Shown one piece after another: positions 1 to 6,715 of a stretch of DNA of 9,338 nucleotides (the first letter of the stretch is position 1; every line of letters begins with the position of its first letter). Source of the stretch: Bacillota bacterium (GTDB lineage: Bacteria; Eremiobacterota; SpSt-956; JAKJGF01); the NCBI GenBank assembly GCA_029555925.1, contig JAKPQU010000232.1, forward strand, positions 1 to 9,338, in the 5' to 3' direction. Under the pieces are notes generated by a model. The model made no database searches. It had not been told where the DNA came from and saw only the letters and a program-made list of their open reading frames with translations. The translations under genes and the position numbers were made by a program.

Positions 1-6
1 GTAAAA

Positions 7-114
7 AGCTTCTGCCTGGCGGGCTCTGGAGAAGAAAAATTAGTTTTTTATATAGAATTAAAAATTAAATAAGGCAAATTATTTTTCTTCGTAAGAGCCT
101 GTCAGGCAGAAGCT
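7..114. repeat. Long inverted repeat (REP/MITE-like hairpin, possible terminator of the kinase gene)
   Basis: Arms 7-26 and 95-114 are reverse complements over 20 bp except at two positions, and both exceptions become G-U pairs in RNA. After a 4-nt mismatch the inner arms 31-40 (GAAGAAAAAT) and 81-90 (ATTTTTCTTC) pair perfectly. The 40-bp centre is AT-rich and holds no gene. Each outer arm contains a small imperfect palindrome of its own (GCCTGGCGGGC and GCCTGTCAGGC), as in REP doublets. Read on the minus strand, the hairpin follows the kinase gene and ends in a run of T, so it could act as a rho-independent terminator for it, although the loop is large. A decayed MITE is the alternative. No flanking duplication can be judged because the left flank is only 6 bp. 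Confidence 0.7.
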
Positions 115-155
115 GATAAATGGTTACTAATTTACCTGCAGTGGTACTTAGAGTC

Positions 156-190
156 GTGAGTCGTGAGTCGTGAAAGGTGAAGAGTGAACG
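156..190 (+). repeat. Degenerate heptad array, GTGA orientation
   Basis: GTGA occurs at 156, 163, 170, 177 and 184, an exact 7-bp period. The first units read GTGAGTC, and the last three positions then drift (GTGAAAG, GTGAAGA, GTGAACG). This is a more diverged relative of the GTGACGC arrays elsewhere in the window. It lies downstream of the kinase gene and faces the oppositely oriented array that starts about 20 bp further on. Confidence 0.85.
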
Positions 191-208
191 CTTGATAGTA
201 ACTGCTAA

Positions 209-270
209 TATAACTGATAATTGGTCACTAATAACTGGTCACTGCTCACTGCTCACTGATCACTGATATG
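209..270 (-). repeat. Degenerate heptad array, TCAC orientation, running into the kinase gene
   Basis: Units ending in ACT (AGTGA on the minus strand) end at 229, 236, 243, 250, 257 and 264, again an exact 7-bp period. Weaker in-phase units end at 215 and 222. The array overlaps the 3' end of the kinase gene: its stop codon (complement of 246-248) and its last eight codons lie within these units. Confidence 0.8.
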
Positions 271-3200
271 ACTTTATCAAGTTCTTTCTGAAGATTTTCG
301 TATGGGGCAGATAAATCTGAAATCTCTCCACTTTTGCCTGCAAGTTCCATCTGAGAGGCGAGTTTCGCCATTACTTTTGCTCCGATGTGGCCTGAAGAAC
401 TTTTCAGAGAATGAGCGTTTAATGCAATATCACCTGCTTTACCTTCATCTATTGCTATTTTGAGATTTTTCATTAGAGAGGGAGCTTCTTCTATAAATAT
501 ATCATACATTTCTTTAAGGAGTTCTTCATCATTACCTATGGCTTCAAGGGCTTCTTTTTTATTTATTATGACATCATCTTCTGCTGAAGTTTCTGTTGAA
601 ATTGTATCAGGCCCTTTATCCGGTAACTCTTCAGAGGAGGTATATTTCTCTATTACTTCGAAGACTTCCTGTAACTTTAAAGGTTTTGCTATATAATCAT
701 TCATACCTTCCGATAAAAATTTTTCTCTGTCTCCCTTCATGGCATGGGCAGTCATGGCTATAATTGGTATGGTTTTATCGATGTTTCTTATGTGCCATGT
801 AGCCTGTATGCCATCCATGACAGGCATCTGTATATCCATTAAAATTAGATCGAATTTTTCATGACCGAATATTTCTACAGCTTCTTTCCCGTTATTTGCA
901 ATAACTACCGAGTGTCCCCGTTTCTTGAGCAGGCTCGTAGCAAGTTTTTGATTGGTGAGCACATCCTCTGCAAGCAGTATATGGAGCTTTTTCTTAGTTT
1001 TTCCTATGGAATAGTCTTTCCCCCTGGCTGTGCCGGAATCCCTTACCGGTTTACCCAGGACAGTAAGAATCTTATCGAGTAATATATTTCTTGTTACAGG
1101 TTTATTGAGATATCCTTCTATACCTATCTTTTTACAGCAGTCTATCTCTTCTTTAGTTCCTGCAGATGTGAGGAGTATTATGGCTGTCCCTGATAATTCG
1201 TCATTGGATTTTATCTTGCCGGCAAGTTCAAGTCCGTCCATACCGGGCATCTGAAAATCAAGGAGAGCAAGGTTGAAAGCTTTACCTTCTGATTTTGCCA
1301 TCCACATAGAAGCAAGTGCTTTTTCTCCTCCCTCTGCTTCCACACATGTGAACCCCCATCTGGTAACAATCTCACGCAAAATCAATCTGTTTGTGCTGTT
1401 ATCATCCACTATCAGTATATGGAGTCCCTGTATGGAGGCAATTGATATTTCTTCCTCTTTTATGTCAGGAGCTATATCGAAGGAACCGGTAAAATGAAAT
1501 TTACTTCCTTTCCCCTGCTCACTTTCTACCCACATATCGCCTTTCATGAGTTTTACTAACTGTTTTGATATGGTAAGTCCGAGACCTGTACCTCCGTATT
1601 TTCTTGTTGTAGAACCGTCTACCTGGGTAAAGCTTTCAAAAATGGTATCGATTTTACCTGCCGGTATTCCTATCCCTGTATCTGATACGGTAAAATGTAA
1701 CAGAACAGTATGTCCGTCATTATGCTCTACACCTACATTGATCAGCACTTCTCCTTTATCTGTAAATTTTATGGCATTTCCAATAAGGTTTATCATTATC
1801 TGTCTCAGACGTGCCGGATCCCCTTTTATTCTCTTCGGTACTTCCTGCCTGATATGAAGTAGCAGTTCCAGCCCTTTTTTATGAGCCTGAATTGCCATGG
1901 TATTTACTATAAATTCAAGTGTCAGGGGCAGGTCGAAATCCAGTGACTCAAGTTCCATTTTTCCGGCTTCCAGTTTGGAAAAGTCAAGAATACTGTTTAA
2001 TAAAAAGAGAAGTGATTCTGCCGAATGCTTTACTGTTTCAAGATATTCTCTCTGTTCCAGAGTAAGATGGCTGTCAAGGGTGAGATCAGTCATACCTATG
2101 ATGGCATTCATTGGAGTCCTTATTTCATGGCTCATATTGGCAAGAAATTCGCTTTTTGCTTTGTTGGCTGCTTCCGCTTCTTCTTTCGCTTTTTTCAGTT
2201 CTTCCCGGGCAGTTTTTTCCAGTGTTATATCGGAAAGAATTGTGGCGAAATAATATTTTTCATAGCTATAGGCAGTTATGGACATCCATTTGTTAATAGA
2301 TTTAAAGAAATATTCTGTTTTTGCCGAACCACAGTTCAATGCCACATTACCATAAGTATTTATAATATTTGTCCAGCCATAAGGAGAATTTTTTATGTCA
2401 GGCATTACTTCTGTAATTTTTTTCCCTTTAACATCCACAAGTCCTGTAAGCCTGTGAAAAGCATCATTTGTGGAAAGAAAAACATAATCTACAGGGTTTT
2501 CATTTTCATCTACCAGGAGTCTGTAATAGGCAAATCCGTCAACCATGTTTGCAAATAGTGAGCGGTATTTTGCTTCGCTTTTCTTTAATTCCGTTTCGGC
2601 CTGTTCCAGTCCTGTGAGCATGCTGTTAATATGTTTGCCCAGCCTGGAGAGTTCATCGTTGCCTTTAACAGTTACCCTTCTGGAAAGATCTGTTTTATTG
2701 CCTATGGAACTTACATCAGCACTTAATCTGGCAACGGGAGATAAAATCATTTTTTCCAGAATTAAAAGGGTAAGCACTAAAAAAACCAGTCCTGTTATGA
2801 GAAGAGACAAAAGCAGGTAATGAACACTTCTGATACCCTGGTTGTAAATATCTCTTTTATTTTCAACTCTTATTACAAGGGCAGGTTTTCCATAAATATC
2901 TTTTACTGCCGTATAGGCCAGACTTTTATTATTATTCAGGTTTTTTATAAACAGAGGATGTTCTGGATTATCTGCAATAATATTTTTTAATTCAACAGGG
3001 ACAGCACCTGAAACGAGAGGAAAAAAATCAACAGATAAATGTGTGATCTCTGCCAGATTGTCAATTTCTTTTTTATCCAGAAATCTCCCCATAATGAGTT
3101 TTCCTCCTGACGGACCTGTGCCTTCAGTCGTTACTATGTCCCTTGAAGATATCATTAAAATACCTTCGGGAAGTATTATTATACCTTCTACGGCAGTATG

Positions 3201-3644
3201 GATATCAGGAGTCTTCAATAAAGGACTTTCAGTATAAATATCTTTACTGAAGCTATCGGGAATAGAGGGAAGCAATTTCCCTGTTTCAGGCTCAAGACTG
3301 TTACTTTGAAATATATGCCCTTCAGGGGAGACGAAAACAAGGAAATTGATATTTAAATTATTAAGGGAAAGATCTGTAATATTACTTTTTATATAATCTT
3401 CATTGCGGTCTTTCATAAATACATAGGTGTCGTCCCAGTTTGACCAGTCTGCAGTCGAGATACTTATCTTTTTGATTTTTTCATTTAAAGCATCAATCAC
3501 TCTGTCGATATTATCTTTATTTTTCTGATGTTCCAGTAAGTAAATATGATCCAGCACTATGTGAGAGGAAATAATATAAAGGGATACTATTAAAAATATA
3601 AGAGTCAGCGATATGATTATAAGTGTTTTAAATCTTAACGACAT
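246..3644 (-). CDS. CHASE4-domain hybrid sensor histidine kinase / response regulator with HPt
   Basis: This is an 1132-residue inner-membrane signalling kinase. Domains in order: membrane helix about 7-27; periplasmic CHASE4-type sensor about 44-265 with the hallmark DWSNWDDTY at 66-74; second membrane helix about 275-297; HAMP about 298-350; PAS about 356-478; HisKA with SHEIRTP (phospho-acceptor His506); HATPase with N-box Asn623, DTGIGI at 655 and GGTGLGL near 684-690; receiver 1 (Asp747/748, phospho-acceptor Asp796, Thr826, Lys848); receiver 2 (Asp894, Asp937, Thr965, Lys987); and a C-terminal HPt with AHSLKSSSG (His1078). All key residues are present, so a His-Asp-Asp-His phosphorelay is likely intact. 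There is no DNA-binding or other output domain and no adjacent response regulator, so the partner is elsewhere. The ATG at 3644 follows AAGGT about 8 nt upstream. The last residues (VISVISEQ) and the stop codon are encoded by the heptad array. The ligand is unknown. Confidence 0.95.
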   Translation of the reverse strand: MSLRFKTLIIISLTLIFLIVSLYIISSHIVLDHIYLLEHQKNKDNIDRVIDALNEKIKKISISTADWSNWDDTYVFMKDRNEDYIKSNITDLSLNNLNINFLVFVSPEGHIFQSNSLEPETGKLLPSIPDSFSKDIYTESPLLKTPDIHTAVEGIIILPEGILMISSRDIVTTEGTGPSGGKLIMGRFLDKKEIDNLAEITHLSVDFFPLVSGAVPVELKNIIADNPEHPLFIKNLNNNKSLAYTAVKDIYGKPALVIRVENKRDIYNQGIRSVHYLLLSLLITGLVFLVLTLLILEKMILSPVARLSADVSSIGNKTDLSRRVTVKGNDELSRLGKHINSMLTGLEQAETELKKSEAKYRSLFANMVDGFAYYRLLVDENENPVDYVFLSTNDAFHRLTGLVDVKGKKITEVMPDIKNSPYGWTNIINTYGNVALNCGSAKTEYFFKSINKWMSITAYSYEKYYFATILSDITLEKTAREELKKAKEEAEAANKAKSEFLANMSHEIRTPMNAIIGMTDLTLDSHLTLEQREYLETVKHSAESLLFLLNSILDFSKLEAGKMELESLDFDLPLTLEFIVNTMAIQAHKKGLELLLHIRQEVPKRIKGDPARLRQIMINLIGNAIKFTDKGEVLINVGVEHNDGHTVLLHFTVSDTGIGIPAGKIDTIFESFTQVDGSTTRKYGGTGLGLTISKQLVKLMKGDMWVESEQGKGSKFHFTGSFDIAPDIKEEEISIASIQGLHILIVDDNSTNRLILREIVTRWGFTCVEAEGGEKALASMWMAKSEGKAFNLALLDFQMPGMDGLELAGKIKSNDELSGTAIILLTSAGTKEEIDCCKKIGIEGYLNKPVTRNILLDKILTVLGKPVRDSGTARGKDYSIGKTKKKLHILLAEDVLTNQKLATSLLKKRGHSVVIANNGKEAVEIFGHEKFDLILMDIQMPVMDGIQATWHIRNIDKTIPIIAMTAHAMKGDREKFLSEGMNDYIAKPLKLQEVFEVIEKYTSSEELPDKGPDTISTETSAEDDVIINKKEALEAIGNDEELLKEMYDIFIEEAPSLMKNLKIAIDEGKAGDIALNAHSLKSSSGHIGAKVMAKLASQMELAGKSGEISDLSAPYENLQKELDKVISVISEQ

Positions 3645-3690
3645 AATATTACCTTACTGTGGTGAGCACAAATAACTCATATATGCTCTC

Positions 3691-3718
3691 GTGACGCGTG
3701 ACGCGTGACGCGTGACGG
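3691..3718 (+). repeat. Heptad array (GTGACGC)4
   Basis: Four tandem units start at 3691, 3698, 3705 and 3712. Three are GTGACGC and the last is GTGACGG, followed by GGA. The preceding 13 bp (CATATATGCTCTC, 3678-3690) recur exactly before the array at 8148. The array lies upstream of the kinase start, probably in its leader, and is opposed by the array at 3887-3907. Confidence 0.95.
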
Positions 3719-3731
3719 GAAGAAAAGTTTT

Positions 3732-3759
3732 ATTACATACTTATGCCCCGAGCAGTAAA
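3732..3759 (-). promoter_or_regulatory. Possible promoter of the kinase gene
   Basis: On the minus strand TTTACT (3754-3759) and TGTAAT (3732-3737) are separated by 16 bp, a weak match to a housekeeping promoter. If used, the heptad array at 3691-3718 would be transcribed in the kinase 5' leader. Matches are imperfect in an AT-rich stretch, so this is tentative. I see nothing else recognisable in the AT-rich segment 3760-3886. Confidence 0.25.
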
Positions 3760-3886
3760 TATGCATTTGTTTTTATTTTATTCAATTATTTTTATAACTT
3801 TCCTTCTTGATTATAGTCGAAATTTAATTATAATTAAAGTGATTCCAATTACTGAATCGATGATAAATAAAATTTATATGAGCCTC

Positions 3887-3907
3887 GCGTCACGCGTCAC
3901 GCGTTAC
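3887..3907 (-). repeat. Heptad array (GCGTCAC)3, inverted
   Basis: Three tandem units, GCGTCAC, GCGTCAC and GCGTTAC, start at 3887, 3894 and 3901. They are the reverse complement of the GTGACGC/GTAACGC units, so this array forms an inverted pair with 3691-3718 across 168 bp of AT-rich DNA. It ends 10 bp before the first possible start codon of the TPR gene. Confidence 0.93.
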
Positions 3908-3917
3908 AAACACAAAT

Positions 3918-4646
3918 ATGCGGACATTTGCAGGACATGAAGTATTACTGACACTATATAAAGATATTTCCATGTGGTTGTGTACATGGTATGTTGATCT
4001 GCCTGCCTGTTCTTTCTCTCTGTCAATTATCTTTCCTTCCCTTATGGCAGTGGAAGACTGCTATAGAGGACTGGATAAAGAGCCGGACAATGCGGATCTT
4101 CATTTTACTCTTTATAATTTACTTAAATTTAACAGAACTGTATCTTTGTTTCATCTTGAAAAAGCTGTGGAAAATAATCAGGAAAAATATGGTTTTTTTT
4201 ATTTTTCGGCAGGCAGTGAATTTTATAATAAGGGAGAATTGAACCAGGCAAAAAAATATCTCTGGAAGTCTGTAGAATTAAATCCTTCTGACAGAGATGC
4301 CTGTGCCCTGCTGGGGGAGATATACAGAAAAGAAAATAAATTCAATACATCTGTGAAAATATTAAAAAAAGGATTGAAGTATTATCCCGATTATCCTGTG
4401 TATTATATTCTGATGGGAACAACGTTACTGAATAACGGCAGTATAAGGCAAGGACTGTCATATTTTTTATATCTTACAGAGACAGACAACGAGTTTACCG
4501 AACTTGCCCTCTTTAAAGCAGGTCTCTGTTATTTAATGCTGGGCCTCTATGACAGGGCAATAGAGAAGTGGACACAGCTTTCCCGTAAATATCCTTCAAA
4601 TCATAGAGGACCTTATGCTCTGGAATTTATGGATAAAATCAAGTAA
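3918..4646 (+). CDS. TPR-repeat protein, probably 5'-truncated
   Basis: The frame encodes up to 242 residues. Four tetratricopeptide repeats are visible at about 92-125, 126-159, 160-193 and 194-227, each with the small/large residue pattern and a Pro-containing turn such as LNPSD or YYPDY. Such proteins are protein-interaction scaffolds; no partner can be named. The 5' end is doubtful. Candidate ATGs at 3918, 3972 and 4044 all lack a Shine-Dalgarno sequence, unlike every other gene here. Residues 1-42 look like non-coding or weakly hydrophobic filler. TPR similarity begins abruptly at MAVEDCYRGLDKEPDNAD, which is helix B of a repeat whose helix A is missing. I infer a fragment of a longer TPR gene, possibly no longer translated; a short genuine gene starting at 4044 is the alternative. 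The stop codon TAA (4644-4646) is in phase with the heptad array that follows. Confidence 0.65.
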   Translation: MRTFAGHEVLLTLYKDISMWLCTWYVDLPACSFSLSIIFPSLMAVEDCYRGLDKEPDNADLHFTLYNLLKFNRTVSLFHLEKAVENNQEKYGFFYFSAGSEFYNKGELNQAKKYLWKSVELNPSDRDACALLGEIYRKENKFNTSVKILKKGLKYYPDYPVYYILMGTTLLNNGSIRQGLSYFLYLTETDNEFTELALFKAGLCYLMLGLYDRAIEKWTQLSRKYPSNHRGPYALEFMDKIK

Positions 4647-4692
4647 CTATTGAACACTGAATGCTTTCTCCCGTCACGCGTTACGCGTCACG
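4644..4692. repeat. Composite heptad array: degenerate TRA units then inverted (CGTCACG)3
   Basis: Positions 4672-4692 are CGTCACG, CGTTACG, CGTCACG, the exact reverse complement of the GTGACGC-GTAACGC-GTGACGG array at 8148-8168. Before it, TAA at 4644 and TGA at 4651 and 4658 are spaced by 7 bp, which I read as degenerate units in the opposite orientation. The TAA is the stop codon of the TPR gene. The array ends just before the AAGGAG ribosome-binding site of the next gene. Confidence 0.8.
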
Positions 4693-4717
4693 AATATAAA
4701 AAGGAGATAAGAAAACA

Positions 4718-6037
4718 ATGAAATTCGGTCTATATCAGGCAAAAGAAGAACTACCTCTGCTGCCTTTATATGATTTTGAAGCTCCCCCGCTGGGACTAAT
4801 GTATATTGCATCGTACCTTAAAAAATATCTTTCCTTTACAGATTTTATACTGGAAGTGGATAATATAGAAAATCTCATAGAGAAAAAACCTGATATAATA
4901 GGCATATCGTCTCTGAGCGTCTATTTTGACAGAGCCATAAGGGACGGAGAGAAAATTAAAAATAATCTGAATATTCCTGTTATAATAGGAGGGCCTCATA
5001 TAACCATCCTTCCCGAAATTCTTCCTTCCGTATTCGATATAGGTGTCACAGGAGAAGGAGAAGAAACGACCCTTCAGTTAATAAAATTATTTCTCCAGGA
5101 AGGAAATTTTAAAGAAGAAAAGCTTCAATATATAGAAGGTATTGTTTATCATGGCAGAAAAGGAACTGTCATTACCCCTCAAAGAGATCTCATTGAAAAC
5201 ATGGATATAATACCTTTCCCTGAGCGAAAACTTTTTTATCCCCTTGAGCCCACACCCACTATTCTTACATCCCGCGGTTGCCCCTATAAATGCACCTTCT
5301 GTTCTCCGTCACGGTACTGGAGAAAATTCAGATATTTCTCTTCCGATTATGTAAAAGCAGAATTAAGTCATATGGTGGAAAATCTTGAAGGCATACCGGT
5401 AATCACTGTTGCAGATGATACGTTTGTCATAAATTCGGAAAGATTCGATGATATATATAATTTTATTCTCTCCCGGCAGATAAATAAAAAAGTGGAATTT
5501 CATGTAAATATTAAAGCAAATGTCTTTACTGAAGAGTTATGCAGGAAATTAAAAGCAATAAATGTAAGCAAGGTATATTTCGGTGCAGAGTCCGGTTCTC
5601 AGAGGATTCTGGACTATTATCAGAAAGGTCAGACTGTGGAAGATAATCAGAGAGTTCTGGATCTCTGCAGGAAATATTCCATAGATGTTACCGCCTCATT
5701 TATAACAGGAGCACCAGTGGAAACAGCTGAAGATATGGACAGAACCTGTGACTTTATAGATAAAAATGCAGATAAAATGTTAAACTGTGCCGTTATACCG
5801 CTCCTGCCTCTTCCGGGGACTGTTTTCTGGGATATGGCCATAAAGAAAGGTCTTATATCCGAAAGGGGAGACCATATTAAATCTGACGGGCATTTTGTAT
5901 ATATGTGTGAACATATGTCTCAGAGTGAATTTTCTTCTTATATGGAAAAATTTTCTGTCCTTGTAAGGGATAAGGTGAAAAAAAATATTACCCTTGGAGA
6001 AAGGTTACTCCTGGAATTAAGAGAAATAGAGAAATAA
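4718..6037 (+). CDS. B12-binding domain radical SAM protein (first copy)
   Basis: This 439-residue cytoplasmic iron-sulfur enzyme has the usual two-part layout of the BchE-like superfamily. The N-terminal cobalamin-binding Rossmann domain (about 1-160) shows APPLGLMYIASYL, IIGGPH at 89-94 and VTGEGEETT at 110-118. The radical SAM barrel carries the [4Fe-4S]-binding CPYKCTFC (Cys188, Cys192, Cys195) and FGAESGSQRIL at 288-298. The cobalamin domain lacks the DxHxxG lower-ligand motif, which is common in this group. Members catalyse methylations, ring closures or other radical chemistry on very diverse substrates, so the substrate cannot be assigned. The ATG is preceded by AAGGAG at 4701-4706, 11 nt away. 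The upstream gap is mostly heptad array and I see no clear promoter. The gene is followed after 58 bp by a toxin-antitoxin pair and a second gene of the same superfamily. Confidence 0.93.
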   Translation: MKFGLYQAKEELPLLPLYDFEAPPLGLMYIASYLKKYLSFTDFILEVDNIENLIEKKPDIIGISSLSVYFDRAIRDGEKIKNNLNIPVIIGGPHITILPEILPSVFDIGVTGEGEETTLQLIKLFLQEGNFKEEKLQYIEGIVYHGRKGTVITPQRDLIENMDIIPFPERKLFYPLEPTPTILTSRGCPYKCTFCSPSRYWRKFRYFSSDYVKAELSHMVENLEGIPVITVADDTFVINSERFDDIYNFILSRQINKKVEFHVNIKANVFTEELCRKLKAINVSKVYFGAESGSQRILDYYQKGQTVEDNQRVLDLCRKYSIDVTASFITGAPVETAEDMDRTCDFIDKNADKMLNCAVIPLLPLPGTVFWDMAIKKGLISERGDHIKSDGHFVYMCEHMSQSEFSSYMEKFSVLVRDKVKKNITLGERLLLELREIEK

Positions 6038-6047
6038 CTTCCATAAA

Positions 6048-6073
6048 ATACCAGTCTTTTTTTATGGTATAAT
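6048..6073 (+). promoter_or_regulatory. Extended -10 promoter of the toxin-antitoxin operon with overlapping operator-like dyads
   Basis: TGGTATAAT at 6065-6073 is a perfect extended -10 element (TGN-TATAAT), with no good -35, as is usual for that class. The predicted start is near 6080, just before the GGAGGTG ribosome-binding site (6083-6089). Two overlapping dyads cover the -10: ATACCA/TGGTAT (6048-6053, 6065-6070) and CCATAAA/TTTATGG (6041-6047, 6061-6067). A ribbon-helix-helix antitoxin would be expected to autorepress here; assigning either dyad as its operator is inference. Confidence 0.65.
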
Positions 6074-6095
6074 AGTTCCTGTGGAGGTGTTAAAA

Positions 6096-6353
6096 ATGCC
6101 AAAAAGAAAAGCTACATTTAATATTGAAGCTATGTTGCTGGAAGAAGCAAAAGAAATAGCAAAACAAAATTATAAATCATTGAATAATTTTATTGAACAG
6201 GCTATAAAAAAAGCTATCTATTCAGAGCAGATGCGTATATATGATGAAGAGATGAAAGAAGCGGCAGAGGATCCGTTGTTTTTGCAGGATATAGAAGAAG
6301 TAACCTGTGATTTTGCAAAGCTTGATTCGGAAAGTTTGAGGTATATAAAGTAA
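6096..6353 (+). CDS. Ribbon-helix-helix antitoxin of a MazF-type toxin
   Basis: This is an 85-residue protein starting MPKRKATFNIEAMLLEEAKEIA. The N-terminal half has the ribbon-helix-helix pattern: a basic strand KRKATFNI, then helices LEEAKEIAKQ and LNNFIEQAIKKAI, which would dimerise and bind operator DNA. The C-terminal half is acidic (EEMKEAAEDPLFLQDIEEV), the expected toxin-neutralising tail. I chose ATG 6096 because GGAGGTG at 6083-6089 is correctly spaced for it. The frame is open back to a GTG at 6081, but that GTG lies at the predicted transcript 5' end and overlaps the ribosome-binding site. The stop codon TAA overlaps the toxin ATG by one base (TAATG), the usual translationally coupled arrangement. 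The family is clear; the exact antitoxin class name is not. Confidence 0.88.
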   Translation: MPKRKATFNIEAMLLEEAKEIAKQNYKSLNNFIEQAIKKAIYSEQMRIYDEEMKEAAEDPLFLQDIEEVTCDFAKLDSESLRYIK

Positions 6354-6715
6354 TGAGATGGGTTATCTATAAAGCTTCTCTTGATCCGGTATATGATTCC
6401 GAACAGGCAGGTATAAGACCTGTGATAGTTATAAGTGCCGATGCATATAATAAAAATATGCCTTTAGTAACAGTTATTCCTGTAACGTCCAGAAAAGTAA
6501 ACAGGAAAATTTATTCTAATGAAGTATTGCTGGCAGAGGGTCAGGGAGGATTGCCTGTCGAGTCAATTGCTCTTGTCCATCAAATACGCACAATATCAAG
6601 ATCAAGACTTGATAAGAAATATGGAATTATAGAAGATAGAAATATAAAAAAGCAAATTCAATTTGCTTTAATCAAGCATCTGGATCTTATGGAAGATTTT
6701 CTTGATTATGTATAA
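6353..6715 (+). CDS. MazF/PemK-family endoribonuclease toxin
   Basis: This 120-residue protein has the normal MazF length. It shows the family core LDPVYDSEQAGIRPVIVIS at 10-28 and VTVIPVTSR at 39-47. By comparison with well-studied MazF proteins, Arg22 (in GIRPV) and Thr45 (in PVTS) are the likely catalytic pair, and both are present, so the toxin looks active. MazF enzymes cleave single-stranded RNA at short sequence motifs in the cytoplasm; this one's cleavage motif is unknown. Translation is coupled to the antitoxin by a one-base overlap. Unusually, the toxin's last eight bases overlap the start of a B12-binding radical SAM gene, tying expression of a large enzyme to a toxin-antitoxin transcript. 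Confidence 0.93.
   Translation: MRWVIYKASLDPVYDSEQAGIRPVIVISADAYNKNMPLVTVIPVTSRKVNRKIYSNEVLLAEGQGGLPVESIALVHQIRTISRSRLDKKYGIIEDRNIKKQIQFALIKHLDLMEDFLDYV

Noticed and set aside
2025..2558. 177-codon open frame on the plus strand inside the kinase gene
   Set aside because: It lies antisense to well-conserved PAS and HisKA coding sequence, its translation is Phe/Cys-rich low-complexity with no recognisable domain, and there is no supporting start signal.
3719..3886. Segment between the inverted arrays as a miniature transposon carrying cargo
   Set aside because: It has no open frame of note, no target-site duplication, and the array units differ in number at the two ends; the idea stays unsupported without other copies.
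3691..3907. Tandem arrays considered as a CRISPR array
   Set aside because: The unit is only 7 bp, units abut with no spacers, and no cas genes are nearby.
3743..3940. 65-codon open frame in the AT-rich gap before the TPR gene
   Set aside because: It runs through the heptad array, has no ribosome-binding site and its composition is that of translated AT-rich non-coding DNA.
3991..4242. 83-codon frame with a signal-peptide-like start, overlapping the TPR gene
   Set aside because: From about 4047 it is a shifted reading of the TPR coding sequence. A frameshift joining it to the TPR frame was considered, but the shifted frame supplies no missing helix A.
6041..6067. CCATAAA/TTTATGG inverted repeat as a terminator for the first radical SAM gene
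   Set aside because: The stem is AT-rich, its T tract lies in the loop, and it overlaps the extended -10 promoter, so an operator reading is more likely.
6081..6095. GTG at 6081 as the antitoxin start
   Set aside because: It falls at the predicted transcript 5' end and overlaps the Shine-Dalgarno sequence that is properly spaced for ATG 6096.
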